A stretch of DNA of 64,000 nt from Flavobacterium lindanitolerans (GCF_002846575.1 NZ_PJND01000007.1:992001-1056000); one strand, 5' to 3'; counted from the stretch's first letter, positions 1 through 8,911 are shown. A program made the numbers and translations. Notes: generated by a model not told the origin, from the sequence alone.

Positions 1-914
1 ATAAAAGTAATGTAGCCTTTAGAAAGTTCAGATTTTATAATGCTGCCAATACCATTGCCCTGATTGGAATCAAACAGTTCGTGGATATCGTCTATAAAAA
101 GTATCGGCTTTTCATAGCCCTTTACTTCATTGAAGATTTTCTGTAAACGGTCTTCTACTTCGCCTTTGTAGGAAGCACCGGCGAATAAAGGCCCGATATT
201 GATTTCAAAAACCGAAGCATTATTAAAGGCTGCCAAAATAGACTTGTCTCCAATTTTATGGCAAAAGCCTTCAATTAGTGTCGATTTCCCGACACCGGAT
301 TCTCCGATAACGATAACGTGTGGTTTCAGTTTTCGGTTTAATATTTCTGTAATGGTCTTTAGTTCTTCATCACGTCCAATCATCGGGATAGATTGCTTTG
401 ACTTCAGATGTTTTATTTTGTCCGTACAGTATTTGTCTAAGGTAGAGCTTCCTGTTGGGGCGATTTTTGTTTTTTCAGAATTGTTTTGTGGTGTTGCAGT
501 TCCTGAATCAAACATTGATGATAAATCAGCAGGGGTCAAAGGCAATGACTTTAGCTGGTCGTGTGAAAATCCCACGCCGGGAGTTACCAGTGCTTTTAGG
601 ATGGGAACAAAGCTGGTTTCGTCACCCGTCTTCTTTGCAATATCTTCGGCTTCTGTCAGCACGGCATTCATACCGCTGTCCGGAGCCGGGTCATCGCTTG
701 GTTTAGAAGATTTTGGATACTCGCTGATTCGGATATCGGCCCATTCATCCAAATAAAACACGTCTATTCCTTTGGCATCCAACTCACGCATGAAATTGAA
801 TTGCGGATTCAAAAGCGCCTTTAGCAAATGAGCAGGAGCATACTTTTGGTTGAAATTATCCTTCGCATATTGTTTTGCAATATGAATTGCCTGCAAAATA
901 TCTTCTGTGACCAT
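1..914 (-). CDS. tssH: TssH (ClpV-type AAA+ ATPase), partial, continues past the left edge
   Basis: N-terminal about 304 residues of a ClpB/ClpV-type unfoldase; in T6SS this ATPase disassembles the contracted TssB-TssC sheath in the cytoplasm. Residues 1-150 look like a Clp-N helical domain plus a low-complexity linker. The first AAA+ module follows, with Walker A GESGVGKST, a pore-loop segment AGASYKGEVEDR and a Walker B stretch ending FIDDIHEL. The start is the ATG complementary to 912-914; the frame stays open to base 1, so the second AAA module lies outside the window. It is the last gene seen of the leftward tss operon, 11 bases after tssO. The position among tss genes favours TssH over housekeeping ClpB. 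Confidence 0.9.
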   Translation of the reverse strand, partial: MVTEDILQAIHIAKQYAKDNFNQKYAPAHLLKALLNPQFNFMRELDAKGIDVFYLDEWADIRISEYPKSSKPSDDPAPDSGMNAVLTEAEDIAKKTGDETSFVPILKALVTPGVGFSHDQLKSLPLTPADLSSMFDSGTATPQNNSEKTKIAPTGSSTLDKYCTDKIKHLKSKQSIPMIGRDEELKTITEILNRKLKPHVIVIGESGVGKSTLIEGFCHKIGDKSILAAFNNASVFEINIGPLFAGASYKGEVEDRLQKIFNEVKGYEKPILFIDDIHELFDSNQGNGIGSIIKSELSKGYITF

Positions 915-925
915 GATTTTCTGAT

Positions 926-1441
926 TTAGTTCGTCCTTCTGTTCAATTGCTGCGTTAATCTCAGGTCGCGGAGCAATTCCTTATTCTCTTCTTCGTATTC
1001 TTTTAATTGCTTGTTGAGCAGGTCAATTTCCTTTTTAGAATCATTGACTTGCAACAACAGTTTCTTTGTTTTAACCAAATCGTTAATCGTCAGAATGACA
1101 TTGTCATATAGTTTTAGCCCCTGGTCAGAATCGGCAGGGATTTTTTCTTTCAAGTCTACCAATTCAAAGCTGATGTTCTGTTCAATGAACTGGAAGCTTT
1201 CAGGAGCCTTGTCTAATGAGTCAATCAAAACGCCAATGTGTTCCAACCTGTCAGAGAATTGTTTCTGAAAGTTAAACTCGGTCATGATTTTGTCATTTTC
1301 GCTTTTGAGGACCTCATTTTCTTTCAAAGGCAGCTTGTAATTGAAAAATATCGCAAAAAACAATACTCCTGTCGTGATGATAAACATCAATAGGAACAGG
1401 AGGAAAGCGGAAGTTCGTTCTTTTCTATTTAAAATATCCAT
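926..1441 (-). CDS. tssO: TssO-like inner-membrane protein of the T6SSiii envelope complex
   Basis: 171 residues: a short basic N-terminus, one membrane helix (about residues 13-33), then a long coiled-coil-prone region (residues 40-165, rich in E, K, L and N) that should lie in the periplasm. Size, topology and position between tssK and tssH fit TssO, one of the proteins (TssN, O, P, Q, R) that replace the TssJLM envelope complex in Bacteroidota T6SS. Primary-sequence motifs are weak, so the name rests on architecture and context. It starts 24 bases after the tssK stop. Confidence 0.7.
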   Translation of the reverse strand: MDILNRKERTSAFLLFLLMFIITTGVLFFAIFFNYKLPLKENEVLKSENDKIMTEFNFQKQFSDRLEHIGVLIDSLDKAPESFQFIEQNISFELVDLKEKIPADSDQGLKLYDNVILTINDLVKTKKLLLQVNDSKKEIDLLNKQLKEYEEENKELLRDLRLTQQLNRRTN

Positions 1442-1465
1442 GTTTGGTGTCGATTTTGGGTTGGT

Positions 1466-2650
1466 TTATTCTGCTAAAAAGGTTGGCGATGAATTAGGAG
1501 AATTATTGTCTTTGTCGCTATTGCCAAAGAAACTTGGCTTTTCGTTTCTGACAATGTTTTCGTTGACAAAGATTCCAGTATCGCGTTTTTTGCCGATATA
1601 ATCGAGCTGGTTTAAAATAGTAAACAGATAGTCGATTTTTGAAATAAAAGTATTGACCTGGTTTACGGTTGGCTCAATATCATAAGCTTTGTATTTGGTG
1701 TTTATAGTTTCAGAAAACAGCCTTTCATAGTCGCCACTGGAGATTTCTGTCCATTCCGAGAAATAGTTGAAAAGCATTTCTTTTCCGTCTCCCGAAAAAG
1801 AATCAAAGCTGTTTTTGATGATTCGCGCCAGACTGACCGTGTTTTCCAATACTTCCATCGGTTTCATGGAGAAATTCACCCATTTGCTTCTTGTGATGTT
1901 TTGGGCCACATAACTCAAAATCTTTTCGCAGGCTTCAAAAACCATATTGGCAATCAGGTTTTCATCTTCTGTACTGTTCCTGAACCTGATTTTTTGGGAA
2001 ATCTGAACCGAATTGAACTCCAGCTGCTTGAAGAAAGATTCGTAGTTTTCAAATAAGGTAATCAGGGTAGGGTGGCTGTTGATTGTAAGACTTGGCGGAA
2101 TAAAATCGGTCAGGATTTCATAGTTGTTAGCCGAAGTCTTGAATTTAGCCAAAGGAAATTGTAAAGCGCCAATATTATTTTGGTTGACTTCGCTTTCAAT
2201 AACGCTGGTCAGGAAATAACGCGACATGGCATTTGGAAAACGTGGTGGCACTTCCTCCATGTTTTGCTCGCCAGTTGGTATTCTTTGGAAAGGATCGACA
2301 TTCAGTAAAAGAAAGTAATTGTTTTCTTTAAGGTCGAAATCCTTTAACTCAATTTTCTCGTTAAATTCTCCGGTATAGTCGGTAATCTCAATTCTTCCTC
2401 CACCCGGAGTTACTGCCTTGAGAAGTTTAATGCTAACGCTTAGTTCGTTGTGAGCATCGATAGAAATTGAATACTGGAATGGTCTTGACAAATGAGTCGA
2501 CAATAAGCCGTAATTCAGCTCATTCACGCCCAGATTGCGTGCATCCCGAACCAGATCCTCAATGTTGTCCTGTAAAGTGATGAAATGGTTTTTGTTGATC
2601 TTCATTCCATCGATCCAGTTTACCGGAAAGTGTTTTATATTTTCAGCCAT
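1466..2650 (-). CDS. tssK: TssK baseplate subunit
   Basis: 394 residues, soluble, no signal peptide. The N-terminus (residues 6-60: VNWIDGMKINKNHF, then an acidic amphipathic helix) matches the start of the TssK family, where a W-x-x-G-hydrophobic-Q/N-x-x-H-F pattern is typical. The middle is beta-rich (residues 65-190) and the C-terminal half helical. TssK trimers link the TssF-TssG wedge of the baseplate to the membrane complex. Somewhat shorter than proteobacterial TssK (about 440 residues), as expected for the Bacteroidota form. It lies between tssN (12 bases upstream) and tssO. Confidence 0.85.
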   Translation of the reverse strand: MAENIKHFPVNWIDGMKINKNHFITLQDNIEDLVRDARNLGVNELNYGLLSTHLSRPFQYSISIDAHNELSVSIKLLKAVTPGGGRIEITDYTGEFNEKIELKDFDLKENNYFLLLNVDPFQRIPTGEQNMEEVPPRFPNAMSRYFLTSVIESEVNQNNIGALQFPLAKFKTSANNYEILTDFIPPSLTINSHPTLITLFENYESFFKQLEFNSVQISQKIRFRNSTEDENLIANMVFEACEKILSYVAQNITRSKWVNFSMKPMEVLENTVSLARIIKNSFDSFSGDGKEMLFNYFSEWTEISSGDYERLFSETINTKYKAYDIEPTVNQVNTFISKIDYLFTILNQLDYIGKKRDTGIFVNENIVRNEKPSFFGNSDKDNNSPNSSPTFLAE

Positions 2651-2662
2651 AACTAAATGAAA

Positions 2663-3526
2663 TTATATTCGTTGACAAATTATCGTTGCTCCGTCTTTAA
2701 TATTGTTAGTGTCTATTGCTAGTTCGGGGTCTATGTAATTGGATGAGCTGAACCATTTCGGCTTCGTGTAAAAATACCATCCATAAGGCTGGTTTTTATC
2801 ATCCAGATAGCGGACCTGGCTATTAGGGTTCTTCTCATTGTAATCGTTTATGAAATAATAAAACAGTTTGCCAAAGTCAAAGGCACGAGGTGCTTTCACC
2901 TTAAAATTGATAATCGTTGAATCGTTTGCCTTTTTCGTAAACACTAAATTTACGATAATTATATTTCTCATTTCAGAAATATGCGGTGCCGGATATTTTG
3001 AATTTACCGGATAGAACCATCTTTTATGAAGTTTGGCCGGGATTGAAATAGCCGTTCTGAAAAGACAAAAACAAAGTGTCGGAATCAGGAAAAAGAGCAT
3101 GGCTCCCAAATAATAATACATATACGGCAGTTCCTGGAAATGTCCTACCAGCATAATTACAAAGGCTTCCATGAAAATTCCGGACACAATAGCAATAAAA
3201 ATTTCCTTGTAGATTTCCTTTGCATCAAACTGCTTGAAATAGAGATGGAAAAATGTCAGGTGAATGGCACCGGCAATTAATAAATAGACCTGAAACGAAA
3301 TAAAACGGATGTTTACCGTTGTGTCTTTTAAATTAAATAATATGGCCCCAAAAACAAGAAGCATTAGCCCCTGACAGAGTATATAGATAAAATAGCTTTT
3401 TTTCTCTTGCCTGAATTTGGGCGTTTTCATCCCAATAAACATACTGATAATCATCGCTACCGCAATGGCTAAAAAGATATAGACTAAGGTTTCGGTTCCT
3501 CCGATGTGGTTTAGATATTTTCTCAT
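2663..3526 (-). CDS. tssN: TssN, polytopic inner-membrane protein of the T6SSiii envelope complex
   Basis: 287 residues with five predicted membrane helices (about residues 14-33, 46-64, 76-96, 105-125 and 132-155), then a soluble C-terminal domain of about 120 residues (ending GWYFYTKPKWF...IICQRI) that should face the cytoplasm. This topology is diagnostic for TssN, which is specific to Bacteroidota T6SS and stands in for TssL/TssM. The start overlaps the tssG stop by 4 bases, so the two are translationally coupled. Confidence 0.82.
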   Translation of the reverse strand: MRKYLNHIGGTETLVYIFLAIAVAMIISMFIGMKTPKFRQEKKSYFIYILCQGLMLLVFGAILFNLKDTTVNIRFISFQVYLLIAGAIHLTFFHLYFKQFDAKEIYKEIFIAIVSGIFMEAFVIMLVGHFQELPYMYYYLGAMLFFLIPTLCFCLFRTAISIPAKLHKRWFYPVNSKYPAPHISEMRNIIIVNLVFTKKANDSTIINFKVKAPRAFDFGKLFYYFINDYNEKNPNSQVRYLDDKNQPYGWYFYTKPKWFSSSNYIDPELAIDTNNIKDGATIICQRI

Positions 3527-4449
3527 ATTACTGTTGATATTCCGAGTCTTGATTTATAAATCGTATCGTCCATTGCAAAAAGTTCGTCTTCTGAATTCAA
3601 TTGGATTTCAAAAGAGTACTGCATTTGGAAAGGAAGAAAAAGGTTGAAGAACGTAGTCAAAAAATTCTCTAATACGTGGTCGTCAAAATAATCGGGAAGA
3701 TTGTCAGGATTTTTTAACGGTCCAACGATGAAATTATATTTTTTCAAAAAGATTTCCTGGTTGCTTTGCAATGTTGTGGTGATGCCCATAATCATTTCGC
3801 CTGAATTTTCCTCAATATCATGGCCGTTTTCCAATTGGATATTTTTAGACGTATAACTCACTTCTTCACCCAATATTTTTTCCAGCATTTTGCTGATATC
3901 GGAAATGTTTTGACCTGAATTTCCTTTGAGTTTCATCAGCGCATAAAACATTTTTACGGTCAATACATCCGGAATGTTCTTTTCGATGCCTAAAATCATT
4001 CGGATGATGTCGGCAATTCCGTTAGTGCTTAATTTGGAGAAAAAATCAGATTCATGCCTTTCTATCTGATGGCGAAACCGGAAAAGCTCGTTTTCTAAAG
4101 GATTATAGAAATGACGGGCTTCTTTTTCTTCTTTTTTGCGAATTTTAAATTCCTGCGAAGGGTCGTGCCTTTGATCACGGTTTCTGTAATTATGCGTGAT
4201 GCTTTCCGGCAATATATCATAAAAACCATCGCGGCTGGTATTGATGTGCAGGATGTCCGAATCGTTCACATCTGTTGTGATGCTCATCGTATCCTTACTG
4301 AATTTTCTGTAAAAAACGCCATTTGCCTTCAGGACAATATCCAGGTCGTCTGTTTTGTTTTTCAGAAGCGCATCAAATAACAGTTCGGCCTTCAGGTCGA
4401 AAGGTGTCAGGTTTCTATGATTTTCTATAAAAAATCGATTTTTTGTCAT
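3523..4449 (-). CDS. tssG: TssG-like baseplate subunit
   Basis: 308 residues, cytoplasmic. The C-terminal third (a V-G-P-L segment near residue 240, a helix with FFNLFLPFQMQY, and the very end SRLGISTVI) resembles the end of TssG, which closes with an R-L-G-x-x-T-x-hydrophobic pattern. The N-terminal part (INTSRDGFYDILPE) is not easily matched and may be a Bacteroidota feature. TssG would form the baseplate wedge with TssF; no tssF is present here and it may lie beyond the left edge. Coupled to tssN and 6 bases from the NlpC/P60 gene. Confidence 0.62.
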   Translation of the reverse strand: MTKNRFFIENHRNLTPFDLKAELLFDALLKNKTDDLDIVLKANGVFYRKFSKDTMSITTDVNDSDILHINTSRDGFYDILPESITHNYRNRDQRHDPSQEFKIRKKEEKEARHFYNPLENELFRFRHQIERHESDFFSKLSTNGIADIIRMILGIEKNIPDVLTVKMFYALMKLKGNSGQNISDISKMLEKILGEEVSYTSKNIQLENGHDIEENSGEMIMGITTTLQSNQEIFLKKYNFIVGPLKNPDNLPDYFDDHVLENFLTTFFNLFLPFQMQYSFEIQLNSEDELFAMDDTIYKSRLGISTVI

Positions 4450-4455
4450 AGCTAA

Positions 4456-5049
4456 TTATTGCTTAAATCTGCCAGCGGCTACGAAATTTTTTTTCCAATA
4501 TGCTTTTTTTAAGCTTGAGATTTCGACACCTCCGACCAGGTTTGCTGAAAAAAACTTATTGTTCTTGAGATAAATTCCAACATGAGAGATAATTTTTTCA
4601 TCGGTAATCCTGAAGAAAACTAAATCTCCCTCCCGTAATTTTTCGTCTGACTTAAACAATTCAATCCTGTTGTCCATGCTCATTTCTGAAGCAGTCCTCG
4701 GGAGTTCTTTTTTATATACATGTGAATAAAGCTCCTGCATCAAAGCAGAGCAATCAATACCAGCTCGTGTTTCTCCCCCGTAAATATATTTCGTGCCTTC
4801 CCAGCTTTTTATAAAAATGTACAGTTTTTCGTTTATTATTTCTGTTTCACTTACTTCCAATTTTTTTGCAAAATACTTTCGGTCATCGTCGCTCAAAGTA
4901 GTACTGTAGGAATATTTTGCATTTGAGTTTTTCTTATTGTTTCCAGCTTGCGATTTAACAAAATCATCGGTAATGACAAAGTCTTTTTTAGGCAGGCAAG
5001 AGACAAAACATACACTCATAAGGCTTAAAAAAATAAACTTTTTAAACAT
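4456..5049 (-). CDS. NlpC/P60-family lipoprotein heading the leftward tss operon
   Basis: 197 residues. A lipoprotein signal ends at a lipobox with Cys18 (CFVSC). An NlpC/P60 domain covers about residues 75-193, with catalytic Cys100 in GIDCSAL and His156 in SHVGIYL. The third polar residue, usually His in an F-x-H-A-S context, is Ser168 here (FFSAN), so activity is uncertain unless Asn170 substitutes. It should be tethered in the envelope and could open peptidoglycan for T6SS assembly, or serve as a structural OM lipoprotein of the TssQ kind; the sequence does not decide. First gene of the operon. Confidence 0.8.
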   Translation of the reverse strand: MFKKFIFLSLMSVCFVSCLPKKDFVITDDFVKSQAGNNKKNSNAKYSYSTTLSDDDRKYFAKKLEVSETEIINEKLYIFIKSWEGTKYIYGGETRAGIDCSALMQELYSHVYKKELPRTASEMSMDNRIELFKSDEKLREGDLVFFRITDEKIISHVGIYLKNNKFFSANLVGGVEISSLKKAYWKKNFVAAGRFKQ

Positions 5050-5452
5050 ATTAAATGGCGTTTTAGTTCTGCAACTCTTAACTAGATAGATAAATATTCG
5101 TTGAGCTTTTGAAGGGGGAAGCTGATTATCTAAATATAAAAATTTTGGGAACTAATTTATACATTTAGGATTTAATATCCATTTCCATGATGTTAAATTA
5201 ATACTTTTTACCCATTAAATTCACAATTAACACTTAGACAAAGTGAATTTAACAAAATATTATCATTAATTAGGAAGGCAGGAAAATCAAGCGCTGACGC
5301 TTTAAGCGTATGTTAATTCCTTGTGACTTTAACAATAATTTTTTTGATAAACTATTTTAACTTGAAAAACCAAAGGAAATTTTTATAAATTTGGAATAAG
5401 ACAAATTTCGCTTATTTATCGCCCCCAGCAATTTATAATTAATAATTATAAA
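5050..5452. other. Divergent intergenic region between the two tss operons
   Basis: 403 bases of AT-rich DNA with no convincing ORF. It holds start regions for both operons. Rightward there is a good promoter at 5362-5393. Leftward a weaker candidate -7 element, reading TATATTTA on the minus strand, lies near 5133-5140. Each leader has a run of five C on the transcribed strand (5422-5426 rightward, 5114-5118 leftward). Two overlapping, mutually exclusive hairpins (AAGCG arms) lie at 5289-5308. Confidence 0.7.
5362..5393 (+). promoter_or_regulatory. Bacteroidota-type promoter for tssP-tssB-tssC
   Basis: TTG at 5362-5364 and a perfect TAnnTTTG element (TAAATTTG, 5386-5393) are separated by 21 bases, matching the -33/-7 consensus of the flavobacterial primary sigma factor. 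Transcription would start near 5400, giving a leader of about 50 bases that contains a C5 tract. Confidence 0.72.
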
Positions 5453-6445
5453 ATGAATAAGAGTAATCAAATAAAAACCCATTTTGATGGAAAAATTATA
5501 TTGTTCTTCTTTATAATTTTTGTCATGTCATGTGGGCTGCTGGCCTTTAAAATAAATAATAAAGCGATTTGCACCGTTAAGGAATTCAAAATCGATGCTC
5601 CTACATTTAAAGCAGGAGAGTTAATCACTTTTTCGGATATTACCCCTAATTCCTATGAGTGGAGATGGTATTTTGGTGACGGAAGTAAAATTTCGTACCG
5701 TTCAAAAGTAGCACACTCATTTTCTAAGCCAGGCAAATACACCATAAAGCTTTTGGTAAACAATAGCTGTACAATTGAAAAAACGATTACCATTCTTCCA
5801 AAGAATGATGTGATTGATGAAAGTCTATTGCCTAAATTTTTCGCTCCTACAGTAGTATATGAAGGCGAACAGGTACGTTTCAGAGACTCAACAGCACATG
5901 CCAAATCATGGGAGTGGAGATTTGGAGACGGAATCAAGATTGATGCGATTGATCAGAATCCTACCTATGTATACAGGATTCCGGGAGAAAAAATAGTATC
6001 GCTGGTTGTAAATGGCGATATTAAATATGTAAAGCAGAAAAAAATAACAGTACTTCCTGCCAAAAAAGAAACTAAAGATGTTGTTTCTGAAAGATTGGCA
6101 AGAAGAAGCAGTTCAAGAGCCGATATCGTTGATGAATATTTCAAGCAATTACCGGAAGCGCCAAAACGAAGTGCCGAAATTGCCGGAATTAATGAAGAGA
6201 AATTCAAGGCCATATTGATGGGTATCTGTGAAGACAAACTTTCTTTTGATAATGTAAAACGTTATTTCTGCGAGGACGATCTGCCACTGGTTAAGCTTCG
6301 CAATGGGAAAACAATTTCACTGAAAGAGCTTGATGATGCAATTCGTGATAGAAATATCAACATCAAAAAGATCGAACTGCAAAGAGACCAGGATGGTTGC
6401 GTGACAGTTATCAATCTGAACTACAGATACAAAACAATTTTTTAA
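5453..6445 (+). CDS. tssP: TssP-like PKD-domain protein of the T6SSiii envelope complex
   Basis: 330 residues. One N-terminal membrane helix (about residues 15-35) anchors it in the inner membrane. Two PKD-like beta domains follow (about residues 48-115 and 130-200), each with the hallmark W-x-F/W-G-D-G strand (YFGDG, RFGDG). The C-terminal about 120 residues are charged, without a recognised domain, and have a cysteine-containing segment (GICEDK...YFCEDD). Its place at the head of the tssB-tssC operon and the PKD periplasmic part fit TssP. The name rests on architecture, not on a diagnostic motif. Confidence 0.66.
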   Translation: MNKSNQIKTHFDGKIILFFFIIFVMSCGLLAFKINNKAICTVKEFKIDAPTFKAGELITFSDITPNSYEWRWYFGDGSKISYRSKVAHSFSKPGKYTIKLLVNNSCTIEKTITILPKNDVIDESLLPKFFAPTVVYEGEQVRFRDSTAHAKSWEWRFGDGIKIDAIDQNPTYVYRIPGEKIVSLVVNGDIKYVKQKKITVLPAKKETKDVVSERLARRSSSRADIVDEYFKQLPEAPKRSAEIAGINEEKFKAILMGICEDKLSFDNVKRYFCEDDLPLVKLRNGKTISLKELDDAIRDRNINIKKIELQRDQDGCVTVINLNYRYKTIF

Positions 6446-6489
6446 GCTCTTTCTCTATACTATAAAATTAATATTTAATACTAGACAGC

Positions 6490-6954
6490 ATGGCAAATTC
6501 ATTTTCAAACAGTTATGGAATCGGGGGTAACGAAGTCAGACAGGAAGGTCAGGAAAGCATTCTCGAAATCCCACAAAATAAAACTTTAATCGCCCAAAAA
6601 TTAACGCCTAATACGCCTGTGCGTCCGGAAATCGTTACAGGTTTAAAAAATATGGATGAGGTTTTCGAACATTTTGATCCAAAAATCAATGTGGCTTTCG
6701 AAGATGAAGACGGTAAAGTTACCCGTGAAGAATTAGGATTTAAAAATATTGGAGACTTTTCTATCAATGGTCTTATTGCCCAAAGTCCGTTTCTGACAGA
6801 TTTAAAAACTAAAAACGAACAATATCAAAAAATGATCAAACAATTAAAAACCAATAAGGTTTTAAAATTGGCGCTTCAGGACCCTGATGCCAGACAGTCG
6901 ATCATTGATACTATTGAAGCATTAATAAAAGAAATTGAACAATCTGATAAATAA
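6490..6954 (+). CDS. tssB: TssB (VipA) small sheath subunit
   Basis: 154 residues, cytoplasmic. Family features include the N-terminal proline-rich segment (TPNTPVRPEIV), the F-x-P-x-x-V-A-F pattern (FDPKINVAF), and the C-terminal helix that packs against TssC (about residues 100-150, LKTNKVLKLALQDPDARQ). TssB and TssC form the contractile sheath. It lies 44 bases after tssP and 7 bases before tssC. Confidence 0.93.
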   Translation: MANSFSNSYGIGGNEVRQEGQESILEIPQNKTLIAQKLTPNTPVRPEIVTGLKNMDEVFEHFDPKINVAFEDEDGKVTREELGFKNIGDFSINGLIAQSPFLTDLKTKNEQYQKMIKQLKTNKVLKLALQDPDARQSIIDTIEALIKEIEQSDK

Positions 6955-6961
6955 TTAAGCC

Positions 6962-8329
6962 ATGGCAAATCAAGAAAACACTAAAGCAACAAATACAACA
7001 TTGGCGAATCAGGAACGTTCAACCAGAACACTGGAACAAAATGTTGAATCTTTTATACAGTACGGAGGCTTTGATTTATTGGAAGGCGCTATTGAAGGTG
7101 TCCAGAACCTAAACCCTGAGCGTAAAGCACGTAAAAATATTTTCTTAAGCGAAAGCAGCAAAAAAGCAGAGCGCCAGGCATTAAAAACAGTGCTTAAGCT
7201 TTGGGCAGAATCATTAAAGACCACAGACAATCTGTTGGATTTGGTTTCTGAAAGTGCTAAAAAATCAGATATAGCTGAACAGACGCTAAAGAAAAACCTT
7301 GCTATTGCTGTTGCAGAGTCAAAAGAACTGGAAGAAAACTACAGAACACTTTCGCTTTTCTATAAAAATACTGAAGAAAGTAAGGTTAAGAATGTGTCCA
7401 TCATGAATGCAGAATTGGACCAGTTGAAAGATCTTGACAATTCTCGTTTTATCGATAACATTCAGGAAGAATTAGTAAACGGATTTGACCGTTTGGATTT
7501 ACGCCAAAATTACTCGCTTTTAGTAATCCCGGGCTATTTGGGCTCGAACAAGGTTATTGAAAAATGGGCAAAGATTGCTTATGATAATAAAGTAATGCTG
7601 ATTACAGATTTCCAGCATTTGGATGAACCGGATGATGTTATGGAAATGTTTGAATCCGCTAACCTGACAGGAGGTGATACCTATCGTTCTAATGTAATGA
7701 TGGCATGTAACTGGCTGGTAGGTCGTGGAAAACACGATGAAATCGAAGAAGACGATCATTTATTTATTCCGCCATCGACTGCGCTGGCAGGAAAAGTATA
7801 CAACACTTTGATGTCTCAGGTAACTGCCGGTAAGAAATACGGAGGAATCAACGAGGTTGACGGAGTAAAATTCGACTTAAAGAAGAGCGAAATTGCCAAC
7901 CTTGAAAATTTAGGATTGATTCCGATGGTAAACGAGTATGGAAAAGTTATGGCTTTTTCGGGCAAAACGCTTTTCAACGGTGACAACCTTGGACTTCAGA
8001 CATATTCTGTTGTAAGGGTTTTTGACTATGTGACCAAAGTGCTGATGGATTTCCTAAACAGAAGAGCTTTTGAAAACTTCAATGCCAAAACAAGAAAGGA
8101 AATCCTGAACCAGATTGTCAAATTCTTAGACAATGTTGCCGGACCAGACAAGCTTATCGAAGATTTTGAAATCAAGAGATTTGAACAGGATCCGAATCAG
8201 AAAGACAGAATATTTTTGGACATCCGATTGAAACCGTATTTCCCGGCTAAGAATTTCCTTATCAAAATGGATGGCCAAAAAGGAGATGACGGTAATGATT
8301 GGGATACTGAATATGCTGAATCAAAATAA
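6962..8329 (+). CDS. tssC: TssC (VipB) large sheath subunit
   Basis: 455 residues, cytoplasmic. The C-terminal two thirds carry the sheath fold shared by the family (segments WAKIAYDNKVMLITDF, the SNVMMACNWLVGRGK region, and the C-terminal RLKPYFPAKNFLIKMDG that meets TssB). The first about 130 residues are helical and charged. Slightly shorter than proteobacterial TssC (about 490). It immediately follows tssB, as in nearly all T6SS loci. Confidence 0.95.
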   Translation: MANQENTKATNTTLANQERSTRTLEQNVESFIQYGGFDLLEGAIEGVQNLNPERKARKNIFLSESSKKAERQALKTVLKLWAESLKTTDNLLDLVSESAKKSDIAEQTLKKNLAIAVAESKELEENYRTLSLFYKNTEESKVKNVSIMNAELDQLKDLDNSRFIDNIQEELVNGFDRLDLRQNYSLLVIPGYLGSNKVIEKWAKIAYDNKVMLITDFQHLDEPDDVMEMFESANLTGGDTYRSNVMMACNWLVGRGKHDEIEEDDHLFIPPSTALAGKVYNTLMSQVTAGKKYGGINEVDGVKFDLKKSEIANLENLGLIPMVNEYGKVMAFSGKTLFNGDNLGLQTYSVVRVFDYVTKVLMDFLNRRAFENFNAKTRKEILNQIVKFLDNVAGPDKLIEDFEIKRFEQDPNQKDRIFLDIRLKPYFPAKNFLIKMDGQKGDDGNDWDTEYAESK

Positions 8330-8407
8330 GATTGGGCTGAAACATCCTTATAATGTTAAAAAACAATGTATTAGCATTAATTTCTTGATAATTTAACCTC
8401 AAATTAA

Positions 8408-8438
8408 TTGCAGGGAATTTAAAAAATTAATATCTTAG
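8408..8438 (+). promoter_or_regulatory. Candidate promoter for the hcp-effector transcription unit
   Basis: TTG at 8408-8410 and TATCTTAG at 8431-8438 (one mismatch to TAnnTTTG) with a 20-base spacer, inside the 195-base gap between tssC and hcp. It would give a leader of about 80 bases with a C6 tract at 8473-8478, and would let tube protein be made at a level independent of the sheath genes. Confidence 0.55.
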
Positions 8439-8524
8439 AGTAACTGAAAATCAGAATAGTAGAATAGAAAATCCCCCCAACTTCTATCACAATTAATAAA
8501 TTTTAATCTTTAAATTTTTTTATT

Positions 8525-8911
8525 ATGTCATTCAAATCAAAACTAAAAGTTGGCGGAAAGGAATTAAACATTTTGAACGCTTCGTATGATTTGCATCAAG
8601 AAGTAGATGCTAGTGGTCGCCCATCTTCTGTTACACGCGGAGGAACAATCAATTTAACTGTCGAATCAACCGGAGATTCATTCTTCTTTGAATGGATGAC
8701 TAACAACTTCGAGAGAAAAGACGGATCAATCCAGTATGTTAAGCGCGATACCGACGCTAAACTTAAAGAAATGAACTTCAAAGAAGGATATCTTGTAAAA
8801 TACAGAGAGTCTTTCGATGCTCAGGATGGAAATCCTTTAACTGAAACCTTCACAATTTCTGCAAAAGAAATTTCTATGGGTGGCGGTGAGCACATTAACG
8901 AATGGGTTTAA
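8525..8911 (+). CDS. hcp: Hcp / TssD tube protein, copy 1
   Basis: 128 residues, no signal peptide, one Hcp-type beta-barrel domain of the Bacteroidota TssD family: N-terminal FKSKLKVGGKELNIL, then G-x-I-x-L-x-V-E-S-T, F-x-W-M, and a C-terminal SAKEISMGGGEHINEW. Hexameric rings stack into the inner tube inside the sheath. Its own promoter and a following hairpin suggest it is the abundantly made structural copy. Confidence 0.92.
   Translation: MSFKSKLKVGGKELNILNASYDLHQEVDASGRPSSVTRGGTINLTVESTGDSFFFEWMTNNFERKDGSIQYVKRDTDAKLKEMNFKEGYLVKYRESFDAQDGNPLTETFTISAKEISMGGGEHINEWV

Noticed and set aside
199..756. 185-codon open frame on the plus strand
   Set aside because: It lies antisense to the tssH coding frame, which has clear AAA+ motifs. 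The plus-strand translation has no family features.
1..914. Housekeeping ClpB rather than TssH
   Set aside because: The gene lies in an operon with TssO, TssK, TssN and TssG, and its N-terminal domain and linker are unlike typical ClpB.
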